From: an uncultured Chlorobiaceae bacterium
GTDB lineage: Bacteria > Bacteroidota > Chlorobiia > Chlorobiales > Chlorobiaceae
Reading direction: 5' to 3'
Assembly (NCBI GenBank): GCA_903994635.1
Contig: CAJEXQ010000016.1
Coordinates: forward strand, 1 to 45,673
DNA: 45,673 nucleotides
The notes under the pieces were generated by a model, which was not told where the DNA came from, made no database searches, and saw nothing but the letters and a program-made list of their open reading frames with translations. Of this stretch, positions 33,786 to 43,448 are shown piece after piece. Made by a program: the position numbers and the translations under genes. Each line of letters opens with the position of its first letter. The first letter of the stretch is position 1.

Positions 33786-35354
33786 ATGACGCCACTATCG
33801 CGGACAATTAATTACCTGAGTCGCTCCCGTTATGCAGCATCCCTTTTGAGTGGTGTATTTCTTGGTGTATCGTTTCCCTCCTATCCCTTTATCCGTCTTG
33901 AACTGCTTGCATGGGTTGCACTTGTGCCGCTTATCATCTCCCTTCGTACTGTGGAGAGGGCCAGCGATTTTTTTCAAAGAGTTTACCTCGCCATGCTGGT
34001 TTTTTGTCTGATCACCTTGTGGTGGGTCAGTCTTGCTACCCTGCCTGGAGGTATACTGACTCTTTTTGCAGAGGCGTTTTTTTTGACGGTACCTCTTTTT
34101 GCTTTTTATGTGGTCAAAAAAATGGCAGGATATCGTTTTGCGCTCTTTTCTCTCCCTTTTCTCTGGGTTGCCTGGGAGTGGGCATACATGCAGCAGGAGC
34201 TTTCGCTTGGTTGGCTTACTCTCGGAAATTCCCAGGCCAACCTGAACTTCATGATTCAGTACGCAGACATTACCGGTGTCTGGGGGATAAGTTTCTGGTT
34301 GTTGTGGTTTAATGTGCTTTCAGTTTTGGCTTTGACCGGGAGCAGAAAAGATGCGCTTCGTTTTGCGGTTCCGATGGTACTCATGATTGTAGCTCCACTT
34401 CTTTACTCTGCAGTGCTCTTTTACAGGGACGGAGCGGATCAGAAACCACTGGCGCACCTTCGCATCACCCTTGTTCAGCCGAATGTTGATCCTCATGGCA
34501 AATGGGTGCAGCGGAACAGTTTCGATATTATGGAGCGATATTACCGGTTAACTGGTGTGGCGGTTCGAGAAGAGCGGCCTGAGCTGGTGATTTGGCCGGA
34601 AACCGCCATTCCTTTTCATATCCTTGGGCCACTCTATGCCGACGATTTGCAATCTCTCAGGGTATCGCTGAGAAAGTGGCATACCGCCCTTTTGACTGGT
34701 TTTGTTGATGTTATTGAGACTGGTGCCAAGTCTGAGTCATTCAATGCCTCAATGCTGCTTGAACCGGGCAATGGAGCCCCCCAACTGTATCGCAAAATGT
34801 GTCTTGTGCCGTTTGCGGAGCGGGTTCCCTACCTGGACTATTTTCCCTGGCTAGGAAATGCAACATTTTCACTATCGGGTATCAGGGGATGGGGGCGAGG
34901 GCGTGATGCTGCTGTTATGAGGCTGGCAACCGCAAGGTATGGGGAGGTTGTTATCGCCAATGTTATCTGTTATGAATCAATTTTTCCCGCTTTTGTTACG
35001 AAGTTTGTTCGTAAAGGCGCTCGACTTCTTACCGTCGTGACCAATGATGGCTGGTATTCAACCTCCTACGGCCCTTATCAGCATCTGGCAATAGGCAGAT
35101 TGCGCTGCATTGAGAACCGCCGGGCGATGGCGCGTTGTGCCAATACAGGCCTGACCGTTGTTCTTGACAGATTCGGACGCACCATTGCGGAAATTCCCTG
35201 GTGGGAGGAGCAGACCTTGAGTGCCGAGGTGCCGCTTGAGAGTGGGCTCACATTTTATACCAGCAATCCTGATCTTTTGCCGAAAATAGTTTCTGCCATA
35301 TCAGGCCTTCTATTCCTTGTTGCATTTATAAAAAAGGAGCTATGGCTTTCATGA
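33786..35354 (+). CDS. lnt: Apolipoprotein N-acyltransferase
   Basis: The 522-residue inner-membrane enzyme adds the third acyl chain to lipoproteins. An N-terminal region of about six to seven membrane segments is followed by a periplasmic nitrilase-like domain. That domain has the catalytic triad Glu272 (WPETAIPF), Lys337 (YRKMCLVPF) and Cys395 (VICYES), with NDGWYSTSYGPYQHL downstream, and a final membrane segment near the C-terminus. The length is normal. It diverges from fmoA across a 244-bp gap and is convergent with the sigma-54 activator gene. Confidence 0.93.
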   Translation: MTPLSRTINYLSRSRYAASLLSGVFLGVSFPSYPFIRLELLAWVALVPLIISLRTVERASDFFQRVYLAMLVFCLITLWWVSLATLPGGILTLFAEAFFLTVPLFAFYVVKKMAGYRFALFSLPFLWVAWEWAYMQQELSLGWLTLGNSQANLNFMIQYADITGVWGISFWLLWFNVLSVLALTGSRKDALRFAVPMVLMIVAPLLYSAVLFYRDGADQKPLAHLRITLVQPNVDPHGKWVQRNSFDIMERYYRLTGVAVREERPELVIWPETAIPFHILGPLYADDLQSLRVSLRKWHTALLTGFVDVIETGAKSESFNASMLLEPGNGAPQLYRKMCLVPFAERVPYLDYFPWLGNATFSLSGIRGWGRGRDAAVMRLATARYGEVVIANVICYESIFPAFVTKFVRKGARLLTVVTNDGWYSTSYGPYQHLAIGRLRCIENRRAMARCANTGLTVVLDRFGRTIAEIPWWEEQTLSAEVPLESGLTFYTSNPDLLPKIVSAISGLLFLVAFIKKELWLS

Positions 35355-35379
35355 ATCCATATTAATCCTCTTTTTTCGA

Positions 35380-36534
35380 TTACAGCCCGTAAGCCTTGAT
35401 TTTGCGGTAGAGAGTTCGTTCCGTAATGCCGAGAGCGAGGGCAGTTTTCCGTTTGTTGCCGTGGTACGCATCAAGCGCTTCGGCAATGGATTTTTTTTCT
35501 ATTTCGTCGAGTGAGTGGAGTCTTTCTTTGGTGGACGCGGGGTTTCCATTTTCCCCGAAAGAGCGTCTCAACGCGGTTGTGAAGGGAGGAACCGTTGCCG
35601 ATGTATCGGGCAGAAGCAGCGGCACGACCGGTCTGGTTTGAACAAGGTGCTGAAGAAGTTGACGGATTTCACTAACCTCCTGGCGAAGTTGTATAACATT
35701 GCTGTAGATGACCTGGAGTTCATTTTTTTCTGATCTTGCAGGATCATGCACCAGGCTTTTGTACCTGTTTCGCTGTACCAGATGTTTTTCAAGAATTTCC
35801 GGGGTGATGTATCTGCCTTTTTCAAGCACAAGCAGCGATTCAATGAGATGGCGGAGTTCCCTGATATTGCCCGGCCAGGGATAGCGCATCAGCGTCTCTG
35901 TAGCATCAGGACTGAACCCTTCAAAAATTATTTTATGCTTGTGTTCAAATTCATGCACAAAGTTTTCGGCTAAAAGGAGAATATCCCGTCCCCGTTCCCT
36001 GAGTGGGGGGAGCTGGAGTTCAACACTGCGGAGACGGTAAAAGAGATCTTCCCGAAAGTTTTTTTCAGCAACCGCCTGATACATGTTTTTGTTTGTGGCA
36101 GCAATGATGCGCGCATCGGAGTAGATAGTCTCGGATGACCCGACCCGTTGAAATTCCCCGGTTTCAATAACCCGGAGAAATTTTACCTGGGTTTCTGGAG
36201 GCATTTCCCCAATTTCATCAAGAAAAATTGTTCCTCTGTCAGCGCTTTCAAAGTACCCTTTTCTGCTTTGTACTGCTCCGGTAAAGGCACCTTTTTCATG
36301 GCCGAAAAGTTCAGACTCAAGGATGCCTGCAGGAATGGCACCGCAGTTGACGGGAACAAAACTTTTATCAGCACGCAGGCTGTTGGCATGAATAAATCGG
36401 GCCAGCACCTCTTTGCCGGATCCAGTTTCTCCGATGATCAACACCGTAATATCCGTCTCTGCAACCTGAAGTGCAAGTTGTTTGAGCTGGGCGATAAGGA
36501 GTGACTCTCCGATAATTGCCGTCTCTCTTTTCAT
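35380..36534 (-). CDS. Sigma-54-dependent transcriptional activator without a receiver domain
   Basis: The 384-residue protein begins directly with the AAA+ activator domain. It has Walker A ([12 protein letters not shown]), the sigma-54-contacting GAFTGA loop in [11 protein letters not shown], Walker B ([12 protein letters not shown]) and arginine-finger sequences. It ends with a Fis-type helix-turn-helix ([24 protein letters not shown]). The absence of an N-terminal sensory domain is like PspF, so activity must be controlled by another protein or by level. A linker of about 90 residues separates the AAA+ and DNA-binding parts. Confidence 0.92.
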   Translation of the reverse strand: MKRETAIIGESLLIAQLKQLALQVAETDITVLIIGETGSGKEVLARFIHANSLRADKSFVPVNCGAIPAGILESELFGHEKGAFTGAVQSRKGYFESADRGTIFLDEIGEMPPETQVKFLRVIETGEFQRVGSSETIYSDARIIAATNKNMYQAVAEKNFREDLFYRLRSVELQLPPLRERGRDILLLAENFVHEFEHKHKIIFEGFSPDATETLMRYPWPGNIRELRHLIESLLVLEKGRYITPEILEKHLVQRNRYKSLVHDPARSEKNELQVIYSNVIQLRQEVSEIRQLLQHLVQTRPVVPLLLPDTSATVPPFTTALRRSFGENGNPASTKERLHSLDEIEKKSIAEALDAYHGNKRKTALALGITERTLYRKIKAYGL

Positions 36535-36564
36535 TTAGATATTGCCTTAAAATTCTATGTCAGG

Positions 36565-37341
36565 TCATGGCGCCATAACAACAATCGCCTCAAACGGCAG
36601 TCTCTTTGCCGCAGCCTCAGCCTCCTCTTTTGATGCATAGCGTTTGTTCAGGAGTACTCTATAGGAATCTCCCCGCAAGAGGGCCTTGGCCGTGGCGTGA
36701 GGGGAGATTTTTTTTACAAATAGTTCAGCATTTTGCCTGTTTTTAAAACTTCCGCATTGTAAAGCAAAGGGGGTTGTTACGGCAACAGGAGGCACCTCTT
36801 TACGTTTTTCTTCGCCATCAGAGATCGATTGCTTCGTGGAATCCTGCACATCGACAGAGTGTTGTTTTTTGGCAGGAATGGTGAGTTTCGATTTTTCTTT
36901 AAGATAGGTGAGAGAGGGCTTCAAAGATTCCTGTATCTCCTTTGCACGCTGTTTGGGTGAAGGTTCTGGAGCTTTAAGCTTTGGAAGAGGCACAATGCCC
37001 TCTCTTGCCATACTGTAAGCAGCAATGCGCGATGTACTGATTTGGTCAAGAACTGGATCAGAGTATTGGGTCAACTGTTTCTGGTAGAAAGCAACCGCCT
37101 GGGGGGCATCTTCAGAAAGAAGAGCGTCAATAACAAGTTTTTCGGCAGGAAGTGTCACTTTCCCTCTGATATTTTTTAGCAAATAAACCTTATCTTCTGC
37201 GACATATCGCCGTATCTCCTCTGCATAAGAGGGCTCGCCAGCGGAGTGCAGGACGGGCGGGCAGAAAAAAGCAACAAAAAGGGCAACACAAAATGTTGCA
37301 GGGCTTTTACGGAGAAGGGATTTTGTTCGGTCAGTAAGCAT
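36565..37341 (-). CDS. SPOR-domain protein with N-terminal signal or membrane anchor
   Basis: The 258-residue protein has an N-terminal hydrophobic segment (about 14-32, SPATFCVALFVAFFCPPVLHS) and a charged central linker. A C-terminal SPOR domain (about 190-258) begins FALQCGSFKNRQNAELFVKKI and ends RVLLNKRYASKEEAEAAAKRLP. SPOR domains bind denuded peptidoglycan at the division septum, so it is probably a periplasmic or envelope protein with a role in cell-wall remodelling. It lies 30 bp upstream of the sigma-54 activator and could be co-transcribed with it. Confidence 0.85.
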   Translation of the reverse strand: MLTDRTKSLLRKSPATFCVALFVAFFCPPVLHSAGEPSYAEEIRRYVAEDKVYLLKNIRGKVTLPAEKLVIDALLSEDAPQAVAFYQKQLTQYSDPVLDQISTSRIAAYSMAREGIVPLPKLKAPEPSPKQRAKEIQESLKPSLTYLKEKSKLTIPAKKQHSVDVQDSTKQSISDGEEKRKEVPPVAVTTPFALQCGSFKNRQNAELFVKKISPHATAKALLRGDSYRVLLNKRYASKEEAEAAAKRLPFEAIVVMAP

Positions 37342-37433
37342 TGCGCAGCTCTTTATTGTTAGTCCACGGTTTCCAGGAAGATTGCTCGCTGGTCAATATG
37401 TTAAATATTTTCATATAAAATCAATTGTATTCC

Positions 37434-38297
37434 ATGTTTCCTCTTACAGTTAAAGCCTTTGCAAAAATTAATCTCGGACTTTTGATCACCGGGAAACGCC
37501 ATGACGGCTATCATACTCTTGAGACTATTTTTGCGCCAATCAACTGGTATGATACTCTTGAGTTTACAGAGGCATATTCGATTTCAATGAGTTGTACCAA
37601 TGTTGACCTGCCAATTGACGACAACAACCTCTGTATCAAGGCGGCTAAATCTCTTCAGCAGTTTGCCGGTATCCAGAAGGGTATTGCCATCAAACTGCAC
37701 AAAGATGTCCCTTTTGGTGCCGGGCTCGGTGGTGGAAGCAGCGATGCTGCTACAGTGCTCAGAGTCCTCAACGCACTCTGGAAAACTAATGCTTCTCCAG
37801 AAGAGCTGCACTCCCTGGCGGTGAAACTTGGCGCTGATGTGCCATATTTCCTCGAAATGAAAGGGCTTGCCTATGCCAGAGGTATTGGTGATGAGCTTGA
37901 TAATCTTGCCTTTTCCCTCCCCTACTATGTTGTGACGGTTTTTCCCGAAGAGCACATCTCAACGGCCTGGGCATACAAAAATTTTTACCCTCGGTTTGGT
38001 CGTGAGCTCCCTGACCTGAAAAAACTTGCCTCTGAACTTTGCCTTTTTGGAAAAAAAGAGGGGTTTCCCGCATTTGAAAATGATTTTGAGCAGGCGGTGT
38101 TCGATCATTTCCCTGCAGTTCGTCTTGTAAAGTCAGCCCTGCTTGGCTCGGGAAGTGTGTTTTCCTCACTGTCAGGCAGCGGCTCTGCGCTCTTCGGGCT
38201 TTTTGAGCGAAAGGATGAGGCTGTTGCTGCGATGAAGCATCTGCCCGAAGCATACAGGATGAGCCTGACTCCTCCTGGTTTTTCCATGGAGCAGTGA
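37434..38297 (+). CDS. ispE: 4-diphosphocytidyl-2-C-methyl-D-erythritol kinase
   Basis: The 287-residue GHMP-family kinase acts in the non-mevalonate isoprenoid pathway, which supplies carotenoids, quinones and the phytyl/farnesyl tails of chlorophylls. It shows FAKINLGLLITGKRHDGYHTLETIF at the start and the ATP-binding motif PFGAGLGGGSSDAATVLR (about 98-115). I use ATG at 37434; the TTG at 37425 adds only three residues. A strong terminator follows. Confidence 0.93.
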   Translation: MFPLTVKAFAKINLGLLITGKRHDGYHTLETIFAPINWYDTLEFTEAYSISMSCTNVDLPIDDNNLCIKAAKSLQQFAGIQKGIAIKLHKDVPFGAGLGGGSSDAATVLRVLNALWKTNASPEELHSLAVKLGADVPYFLEMKGLAYARGIGDELDNLAFSLPYYVVTVFPEEHISTAWAYKNFYPRFGRELPDLKKLASELCLFGKKEGFPAFENDFEQAVFDHFPAVRLVKSALLGSGSVFSSLSGSGSALFGLFERKDEAVAAMKHLPEAYRMSLTPPGFSMEQ

Positions 38298-38323
38298 GAT
38301 TGCCGGTCAACTTCCGGTGATAT

Positions 38324-38360
38324 AATGTCAAAAGCCCGGCTGAACCGGGCTTTTGACATT
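38324..38360. terminator. Bidirectional terminator between ispE and petB
   Basis: Perfect 16-bp arms AATGTCAAAAGCCCGG (38324-38339) and CCGGGCTTTTGACATT (38345-38360) have a five-base loop. It lies between converging genes and has T-runs within each arm. Confidence 0.9.
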
Positions 38361-38379
38361 GGCAGAAAATATCATCCGC

Positions 38380-39633
38380 TTATCTGTAGAGAAGAAAAAC
38401 ACGGAACGTATAGACGAGAAAGGCGATAAGGAGAAAAAGGCCAAACATCGTGAAATTGGGGCTTTTCTCCTCTCTTGATGCCTTGCTGTCCAAAAACGGC
38501 ACAAGCACCCAGATAATGGCCGCAGTGGTAAAGAGTGCGATTGCAGCGAGTTCTCCGCCCGGGAAGCTGAAATCCTTAAGCAGCAGGAACTGACCCCAGA
38601 AATACCACTCAGGCTTGATGCCAAGTGGAGCAGGAGTAAGAGGATCCGCCTTGATACCTATTTCCCATGGAGAAATTATTGACAGGTAGATAAGAATCGC
38701 AAAACCAATTAACCAGCCGACAGCATCCTTGGCGAGGAAGGTGGGGAAAAACTTCTCATACCCCTTGATGCGTCCAGTCTCCTTATAGCCGATAGGAGCG
38801 GAACTCCCCAGAACCTGTACAAGAAAAAGGTGTGCCGCAATCAAGATTGTAAGAAGAGCTGGAAGCAGAACAACGTGCAGCGAGAACATTCTGGTAAGGG
38901 TTTCACCCGAAACCTCTTCTCCACCACGAAGAATGTTAACAATAAAAGCGCCGCCAGGAACAGCTTTCGGCACCTCGGTGCCTACCTGCGTGGCAAAAAA
39001 TGCCAATTCATTCCATGGAAGAAGGTAGCCTGTAAATCCAAAACCAAGGGTGAGTACAAAAAGCGCAAACCCCGTCACCCACATCAACTCACGCGGCTTA
39101 CGATATGCCTTCGTGAAGAAGGTACTGAACATGTGGATAAAAGCCATCAGTACCATGGCGTTTGCTGACCAGGCATGGACCTGACGGATGAGCCAGCCAA
39201 AAGGCACTTTCTGTTGAATGAATACAAATGAGGCAAATGCTTCAGCTTCAGTAGGCTTGTAATATTGCATCAAGAGCAAGCCAGTCAGCACCTGAAGGAC
39301 AAAGAAGAACAGGGTAAGACCGCCAAAATAATACCATACAGAGTGGCGATGCTGGGGGACTTCCTTTTTTTTCAGGTAGTCAATGACAGGGAGCAGCACG
39401 TAGAAGCGCTCCTGAAACCACGTATTCACCAAACTGATTCGGGAAGCCTTGTAAGGATTGCTATCCGGACGATCTACCGGAGGTTTATAGACTCCACCGT
39501 CTGAAACTGCGGCTGGGGCGGCTCCAGGTTTTGCTGCACCCGGAGCGGCTCCAGGTTTTGCTGCACCCGGAGCAGCAGGTTTAGGCTTGGCAGCAACATT
39601 TCCTGCCACAGCGTTCTGATTGTTTTCGGCCAT
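38380..39633 (-). CDS. petB: Cytochrome b (fused b6/subunit IV) of the menaquinol-cytochrome c oxidoreductase
   Basis: The 417-residue membrane protein carries the two b hemes and quinone sites. Heme-ligating histidines lie in [21 protein letters not shown] and [23 protein letters not shown], and the Qo-site motif is PEWYFWGQ. It is the fused form covering cytochrome b6 and subunit IV, as in green sulfur bacteria. The first 50 or so residues are a Lys/Pro/Ala-rich extension with a 9-residue repeat and are probably cytoplasmic and disordered. It follows petC in the same operon. Confidence 0.94.
   Translation of the reverse strand: MAENNQNAVAGNVAAKPKPAAPGAAKPGAAPGAAKPGAAPAAVSDGGVYKPPVDRPDSNPYKASRISLVNTWFQERFYVLLPVIDYLKKKEVPQHRHSVWYYFGGLTLFFFVLQVLTGLLLMQYYKPTEAEAFASFVFIQQKVPFGWLIRQVHAWSANAMVLMAFIHMFSTFFTKAYRKPRELMWVTGFALFVLTLGFGFTGYLLPWNELAFFATQVGTEVPKAVPGGAFIVNILRGGEEVSGETLTRMFSLHVVLLPALLTILIAAHLFLVQVLGSSAPIGYKETGRIKGYEKFFPTFLAKDAVGWLIGFAILIYLSIISPWEIGIKADPLTPAPLGIKPEWYFWGQFLLLKDFSFPGGELAAIALFTTAAIIWVLVPFLDSKASREEKSPNFTMFGLFLLIAFLVYTFRVFLLYR
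39515..39568 (-). repeat. 27-bp direct repeat in the cytochrome b N-terminal extension
   Basis: Two adjacent 27-bp units (39515-39541, 39542-39568) differ by one base and encode an Ala/Gly/Pro/Lys-rich nonapeptide, GAAKPGAAP, twice. Copy change would keep the reading frame. Confidence 0.9.
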
Positions 39634-39668
39634 ATTTCCACACTCCCTTGGGTTTCAAGAATTAAAGG

Positions 39669-40214
39669 TTAAGCTTTTGCGATAATGAGATCTTCTCCAA
39701 CCACCTTCACCTTGAAAGTTGCCAAGGGTAATGGTTGTGGTCCCGAGATAATCTCTCCAGTCTGTTTGTATTTTGCTCCATGACATGGGCAGAAAATGAG
39801 ATTCTGTTCATTATCCCAGTGTACAACACAGCCAAGGTGAGTACATACGGCGCTGCATGCAGTAAGCTTGCCATTATCATTGATGACAATCACTTTGTCT
39901 TTATTGAACTGGAAGATTTTGCCTGTGTTTTCCGGGATTTCAGCAGCTTTTCCAACCAGAAGCTCATTGACGCTTTTCGTGGTAATTGTTGGAGGGATAA
40001 TGTACTTGATAACAGGATAGAGTGTTGAAACGGCTACAGCCGCGCCAATCCCGCCAACCACCCTTCCGAGAAAACTGCGACGCTCAAAGTCAATTCCACC
40101 CAATCCCTGTTCACGGGGTTTGCCGCTGGTAATTGCGCCTGATGAAGAGAGAGAGGCCTCGCCTCCAAGCGCTACCATCCTGGACGGGCTCTTGAAATTC
40201 CCTTGTTGTGCCAT
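39669..40214 (-). CDS. petC: Rieske iron-sulfur protein
   Basis: The 181-residue protein has an N-terminal twin-arginine-like sequence (ERRSFLGRVVGG, about 45-56) and a membrane anchor. The Rieske domain carries [2Fe-2S] ligands in CTHLGCVVHW and CPCHGAKY. It takes electrons from menaquinol at the Qo site and passes them to cytochrome c. It is the first gene of the petCB pair, 35 bp upstream of petB, with the carotenoid hydratase gene upstream on the same strand. Confidence 0.95.
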   Translation of the reverse strand: MAQQGNFKSPSRMVALGGEASLSSSGAITSGKPREQGLGGIDFERRSFLGRVVGGIGAAVAVSTLYPVIKYIIPPTITTKSVNELLVGKAAEIPENTGKIFQFNKDKVIVINDNGKLTACSAVCTHLGCVVHWDNEQNLIFCPCHGAKYKQTGEIISGPQPLPLATFKVKVVGEDLIIAKA

Positions 40215-40371
40215 TACAACCGTTCTCCTTTTTAGATCCTGTTGTTATAAAATCAAAAAATATGTTTTTACCCGGAATTCAATGCAACACACCATCTGTT
40301 TTTTTTACCCTGCGGAGTGATTTATAAGCATTAAAACTCAGGCTGAAATAACAGGTGAATTTATAATTTTT

Positions 40372-41502
40372 TCACCTATTATTCCAATCCAAAGAGTGCT
40401 TAAAACGATTATAGCCCTTGTACATGATCGATTGCTCTTCATCCCTCCAGATTCGACAGCAAGTGAAAAAACGCATAAATCTTGATTGCAGGCGGCCAGG
40501 ATTAAGAAATTCGGATATCCCCATTATTTTTTCAAAATCCCGGCCCTCTATCTGCAGAAAAATCTCAGATGTAAACCTGAGGTAAAAAGGGCCGCTATCC
40601 AGCACCTTGTCGTGATAGATCTTTAGTTTCATGTTCTCGCAATGCAAAACAAGATCCCTGCTGTGATAGGGCGACAAAAGCCCCTGTCTGAAATTGCTTT
40701 CATGAAAAAGAACCTGGTCGTGCATTGTGACTGTTTCAGTTTCATTGTCCTGAAGCAGCAGCAGAGCAAGGGGCCGATACTCACTCTTTTTAAAAAAAAC
40801 GATATAATAGATCATGTCAAAGTGATCGGAAAAAGCTCTTCCCCAATACCAGCGTGAAATATACCCCTGCATGGGCGTGGCACCGAGGTTGTGATCGTGA
40901 TAACCTGCTGCTCTGACAGGAATCCGGCGTACGGCTCCTCCTGGTTGATCGGTAATTTCAATCAATCCTTCAACATCAGCTTTTGGAACAGCTAAAAGCC
41001 ACTGGTGAAGAGGTACCTTGCCGTTATTGTTGATATCCTTTTTCTCGTAGATGATTCGGCGGATTGACTTGAAAACAAGAGTTGCTTTTACCTCGTTATG
41101 ACGGGCAGGAAAGGCAAAATCAATATCAAGAGAGTATTCATCCCTCAGTGCGTTATAAGAAAACCGGTTCTTTTCGAATCGAACGCCGATATTGGAGCTG
41201 GAGCTTTCGAAAAGTTCCTGAGGCCCTTCCCGAATGAAATTGATGATTTCCCGTCCATTTTCGTATAACTGGAAGCTGAAGGCAGAGTAATTTGAGGGGA
41301 GGGGGGCATTGTTCAGGGTGTTTTTTTTCCATTTATCATAATGAGCAGTGTAATATGGAGAAAATGGAAACCCCGAAAACCAGATCAGGACAAAAGAAAA
41401 GCCGCTTGCTTTGTCTTCCGCATCAAAATACCACCACTCATAAGCGCCAGGTTCCTGGATATCATGCCAGACTTCCTGATCGGGCGTTGTGGTTATATTC
41501 AT
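40372..41502 (-). CDS. crtC: Carotenoid 1,2-hydratase (CrtC family)
   Basis: The 376-residue protein begins with the family motif EPGAYEWWYFDAEDKASGFSFVLIWF and contains AAGYHDHNLGATPMQGYISRWYWGRAF. Both are diagnostic of CrtC hydroxyneurosporene synthase/lipocalin-like hydratases. In green sulfur bacteria the enzyme adds water to chlorobactene-type carotenoids before glycosylation and acylation. There is no good ribosome binding site. It lies 157 bp upstream of petC on the same strand. The same arrangement, crtC next to petCB, is recalled from Chlorobaculum tepidum, which supports the name. Confidence 0.88.
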   Translation of the reverse strand: MNITTTPDQEVWHDIQEPGAYEWWYFDAEDKASGFSFVLIWFSGFPFSPYYTAHYDKWKKNTLNNAPLPSNYSAFSFQLYENGREIINFIREGPQELFESSSSNIGVRFEKNRFSYNALRDEYSLDIDFAFPARHNEVKATLVFKSIRRIIYEKKDINNNGKVPLHQWLLAVPKADVEGLIEITDQPGGAVRRIPVRAAGYHDHNLGATPMQGYISRWYWGRAFSDHFDMIYYIVFFKKSEYRPLALLLLQDNETETVTMHDQVLFHESNFRQGLLSPYHSRDLVLHCENMKLKIYHDKVLDSGPFYLRFTSEIFLQIEGRDFEKIMGISEFLNPGRLQSRFMRFFTCCRIWRDEEQSIMYKGYNRFKHSLDWNNR

Positions 41503-41584
41503 GCTGGGGATTGGTTATGTGACATACAAAACCAGTGTAATGTGGCAAGAACGAAAAAAAGGCAGAAACCGAAGTGATTCGGTG

Positions 41585-41657
41585 TGGACAGAGAGGGAAT
41601 CGAACCCACGACACAAGGATTTTCAGTCCTTTGCTCTACCAACTGAGCTATCTGTCC
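41585..41657 (-). tRNA. tRNA-Phe (anticodon GAA)
   Basis: The cloverleaf is complete. The acceptor arms GGACAGA and TCTGTCC pair perfectly, and the D-arm is GCTC/GAGC. The anticodon stem AAGGA/TCCTT has loop CTGAAAA with GAA at the anticodon. The variable loop is GTGTC and the T-loop TTCGATT. The T-stem GTGGG/CCCTC has one T-T mismatch at its second pair. The discriminator base is A and no CCA is encoded. Confidence 0.95.
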
Positions 41658-41717
41658 CCATATTCAAAGGCGAGCTGAATATAGCAATAAATCTTTTACA
41701 TCAAAAGAAAAAATAAA

Positions 41718-41747
41718 ACAGGGAGTGGCCGAGTATTCGCTCCCTGT
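41718..41747 (-). terminator. Intrinsic terminator of gltX
   Basis: On the minus strand ACAGGGAG and CTCCCTGT (plus 41740-41747 and 41718-41725) form an eight-bp stem followed by TTTATTTTTT. It stands a few bases beyond the gltX stop. Confidence 0.85.
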
Positions 41748-41758
41748 CTTTGTTTGAT

Positions 41759-43267
41759 TTATACAGAAGAACTGATCTTCTCGAGCCCCACCTGAATGCG
41801 TCTGAGGACGGTCTCCTTGCCGAGCACTTCGAGTAAATGATAAAGGCTTGGTCCAAAACTCACTCCTGAGGCCACTATTCGCAGCGGATGGATGAGAACT
41901 GCCGCCTTCATTCCTTTCGGTGCTACAAATTCCTTGAGGTGCGCCTCAATATTTTCGGCGCTGAATTCCACAAGCGATCCAAGTATTGATGCAAAATCAC
42001 GAAGAAGATCATTGGTATCAGTTGCCCAGCGCTTTTTGACGGACTCTTCATCATAAGCTTCCGGTTCAAAAAAGAAATAAGATGAAAAAGTCACAAACTC
42101 ATGCTCAAACCCGACACGTTCACGCATAAGTTCAATAACTTTTTCAAGATAAGTTTCACTGGTGATCATCTCCAGCGGCATCAACGGCTCTCTCTTTTCG
42201 AGTTCCGCAAGAAGAATCGGCTTGATGACGGCAACAAGCTTCTCCGTTGGCCGATTCTTGATATACTGTTTTTCTAGCCAGTTGAGCTTGTCAACATTAA
42301 ACACTGCGCCAGCTTTGCCAACCCGTTCCAGTGAGAACTTGTCGATAAGCTGAGTCATGCTGTAAACCTCCTGCTCGCTTCCCTCTCCCTCGTTCCAGCC
42401 GAGCATGGCGACAAAATTGATAATTGCTTCAGCGCTGTACCCTTTGCGGACGTAATCTTCGACTGCAACATCACCCTGCCTCTTGCTCAGTTTTGAGCGA
42501 TCAGGGTTGAGCAGGAGAGGAAGATGAGCCACCTTCGGAGCTTCCCAGCCAAAAAACTCATAAAGAAGAAGATGTTTGGGCATTGAGGAGAGCCACTCTT
42601 CCCCCCTTATAATATGGGTAAAGCCCATGAGATGATCATCGATGACACTGGCAAAGTGATAGGTAGGAAACCCGTCCGATTTCATCAGCACCTGATCATC
42701 AATTGTGGCGGAATCGAATTCAACAGGCCCTCTTATTATATCTTCAAACCAGACAGAGATATAATCGGGCACTTTCATGCGGATCACATAAGGCTCACCC
42801 TCATCCAGTTTTTTCTGGATAACGCTTGGAGGAATGGAGCCGCCCATCTCTTCAGGAAGCCATTTGCGGTTGTATTTCGGCTGAAGTCCCTGTTTTATCT
42901 GAAGCTGCCGATTTTCATCAAGCTCCTCATGCGTTGCAAAACAATAGTAGGCGTGGTGATCTTCAAGCAGTAGCTTGCAATATTTATCGTAAATGTCGAG
43001 TCTCTCAGACTGAACATAAGGGCCAAAATTACCTCCATGCTCAGGGCTTTCATCGGCTATAATTCCGGCCCATTCAAGGGTCTTGATAAGATTTTTCTGT
43101 GCATCCTCAACTTTTCTGCTTTGATCGGTGTCTTCAATTCTGATAATGAAGTCTCCACCCATTTTCTTTGCAAACAGATAGTTATACAGAGCGGTTCTCA
43201 ATCCGCCTACATGCAAGTATCCTGTGGGAGAGGGAGCAAACCTGGTTCTAACCTTTTGAGCAACCAT
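41759..43267 (-). CDS. gltX: Glutamyl-tRNA synthetase
   Basis: The 502-residue class I synthetase charges tRNA-Glu. This also feeds the C5 pathway to 5-aminolevulinate, the start of chlorophyll and heme synthesis in this group. The HIGH-like motif is in [21 protein letters not shown] (about 9-29), and the KMSKS-like motif is KLSKRQGDV. The length fits the bacterial discriminating form. It lies immediately upstream of its terminator and downstream of an unrelated divergent HAD gene. Confidence 0.96.
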   Translation of the reverse strand: MVAQKVRTRFAPSPTGYLHVGGLRTALYNYLFAKKMGGDFIIRIEDTDQSRKVEDAQKNLIKTLEWAGIIADESPEHGGNFGPYVQSERLDIYDKYCKLLLEDHHAYYCFATHEELDENRQLQIKQGLQPKYNRKWLPEEMGGSIPPSVIQKKLDEGEPYVIRMKVPDYISVWFEDIIRGPVEFDSATIDDQVLMKSDGFPTYHFASVIDDHLMGFTHIIRGEEWLSSMPKHLLLYEFFGWEAPKVAHLPLLLNPDRSKLSKRQGDVAVEDYVRKGYSAEAIINFVAMLGWNEGEGSEQEVYSMTQLIDKFSLERVGKAGAVFNVDKLNWLEKQYIKNRPTEKLVAVIKPILLAELEKREPLMPLEMITSETYLEKVIELMRERVGFEHEFVTFSSYFFFEPEAYDEESVKKRWATDTNDLLRDFASILGSLVEFSAENIEAHLKEFVAPKGMKAAVLIHPLRIVASGVSFGPSLYHLLEVLGKETVLRRIQVGLEKISSSV

Positions 43268-43448
43268 AATGAGCGTTGTAACTGTTAATTGTTTGTACGG
43301 CGAACTATTTCATAGCCCCTAAATTTAAGAAAAACTCCGCAATCAGTTACAAAGATAAAAGATTAACCCGAAACCCATAGAGTGATGTTGACGGAAATAA
43401 CGTATTCTGGCTTATATTCGTCAGAAAAGCTCAAAAGAAGTGGAGTCA

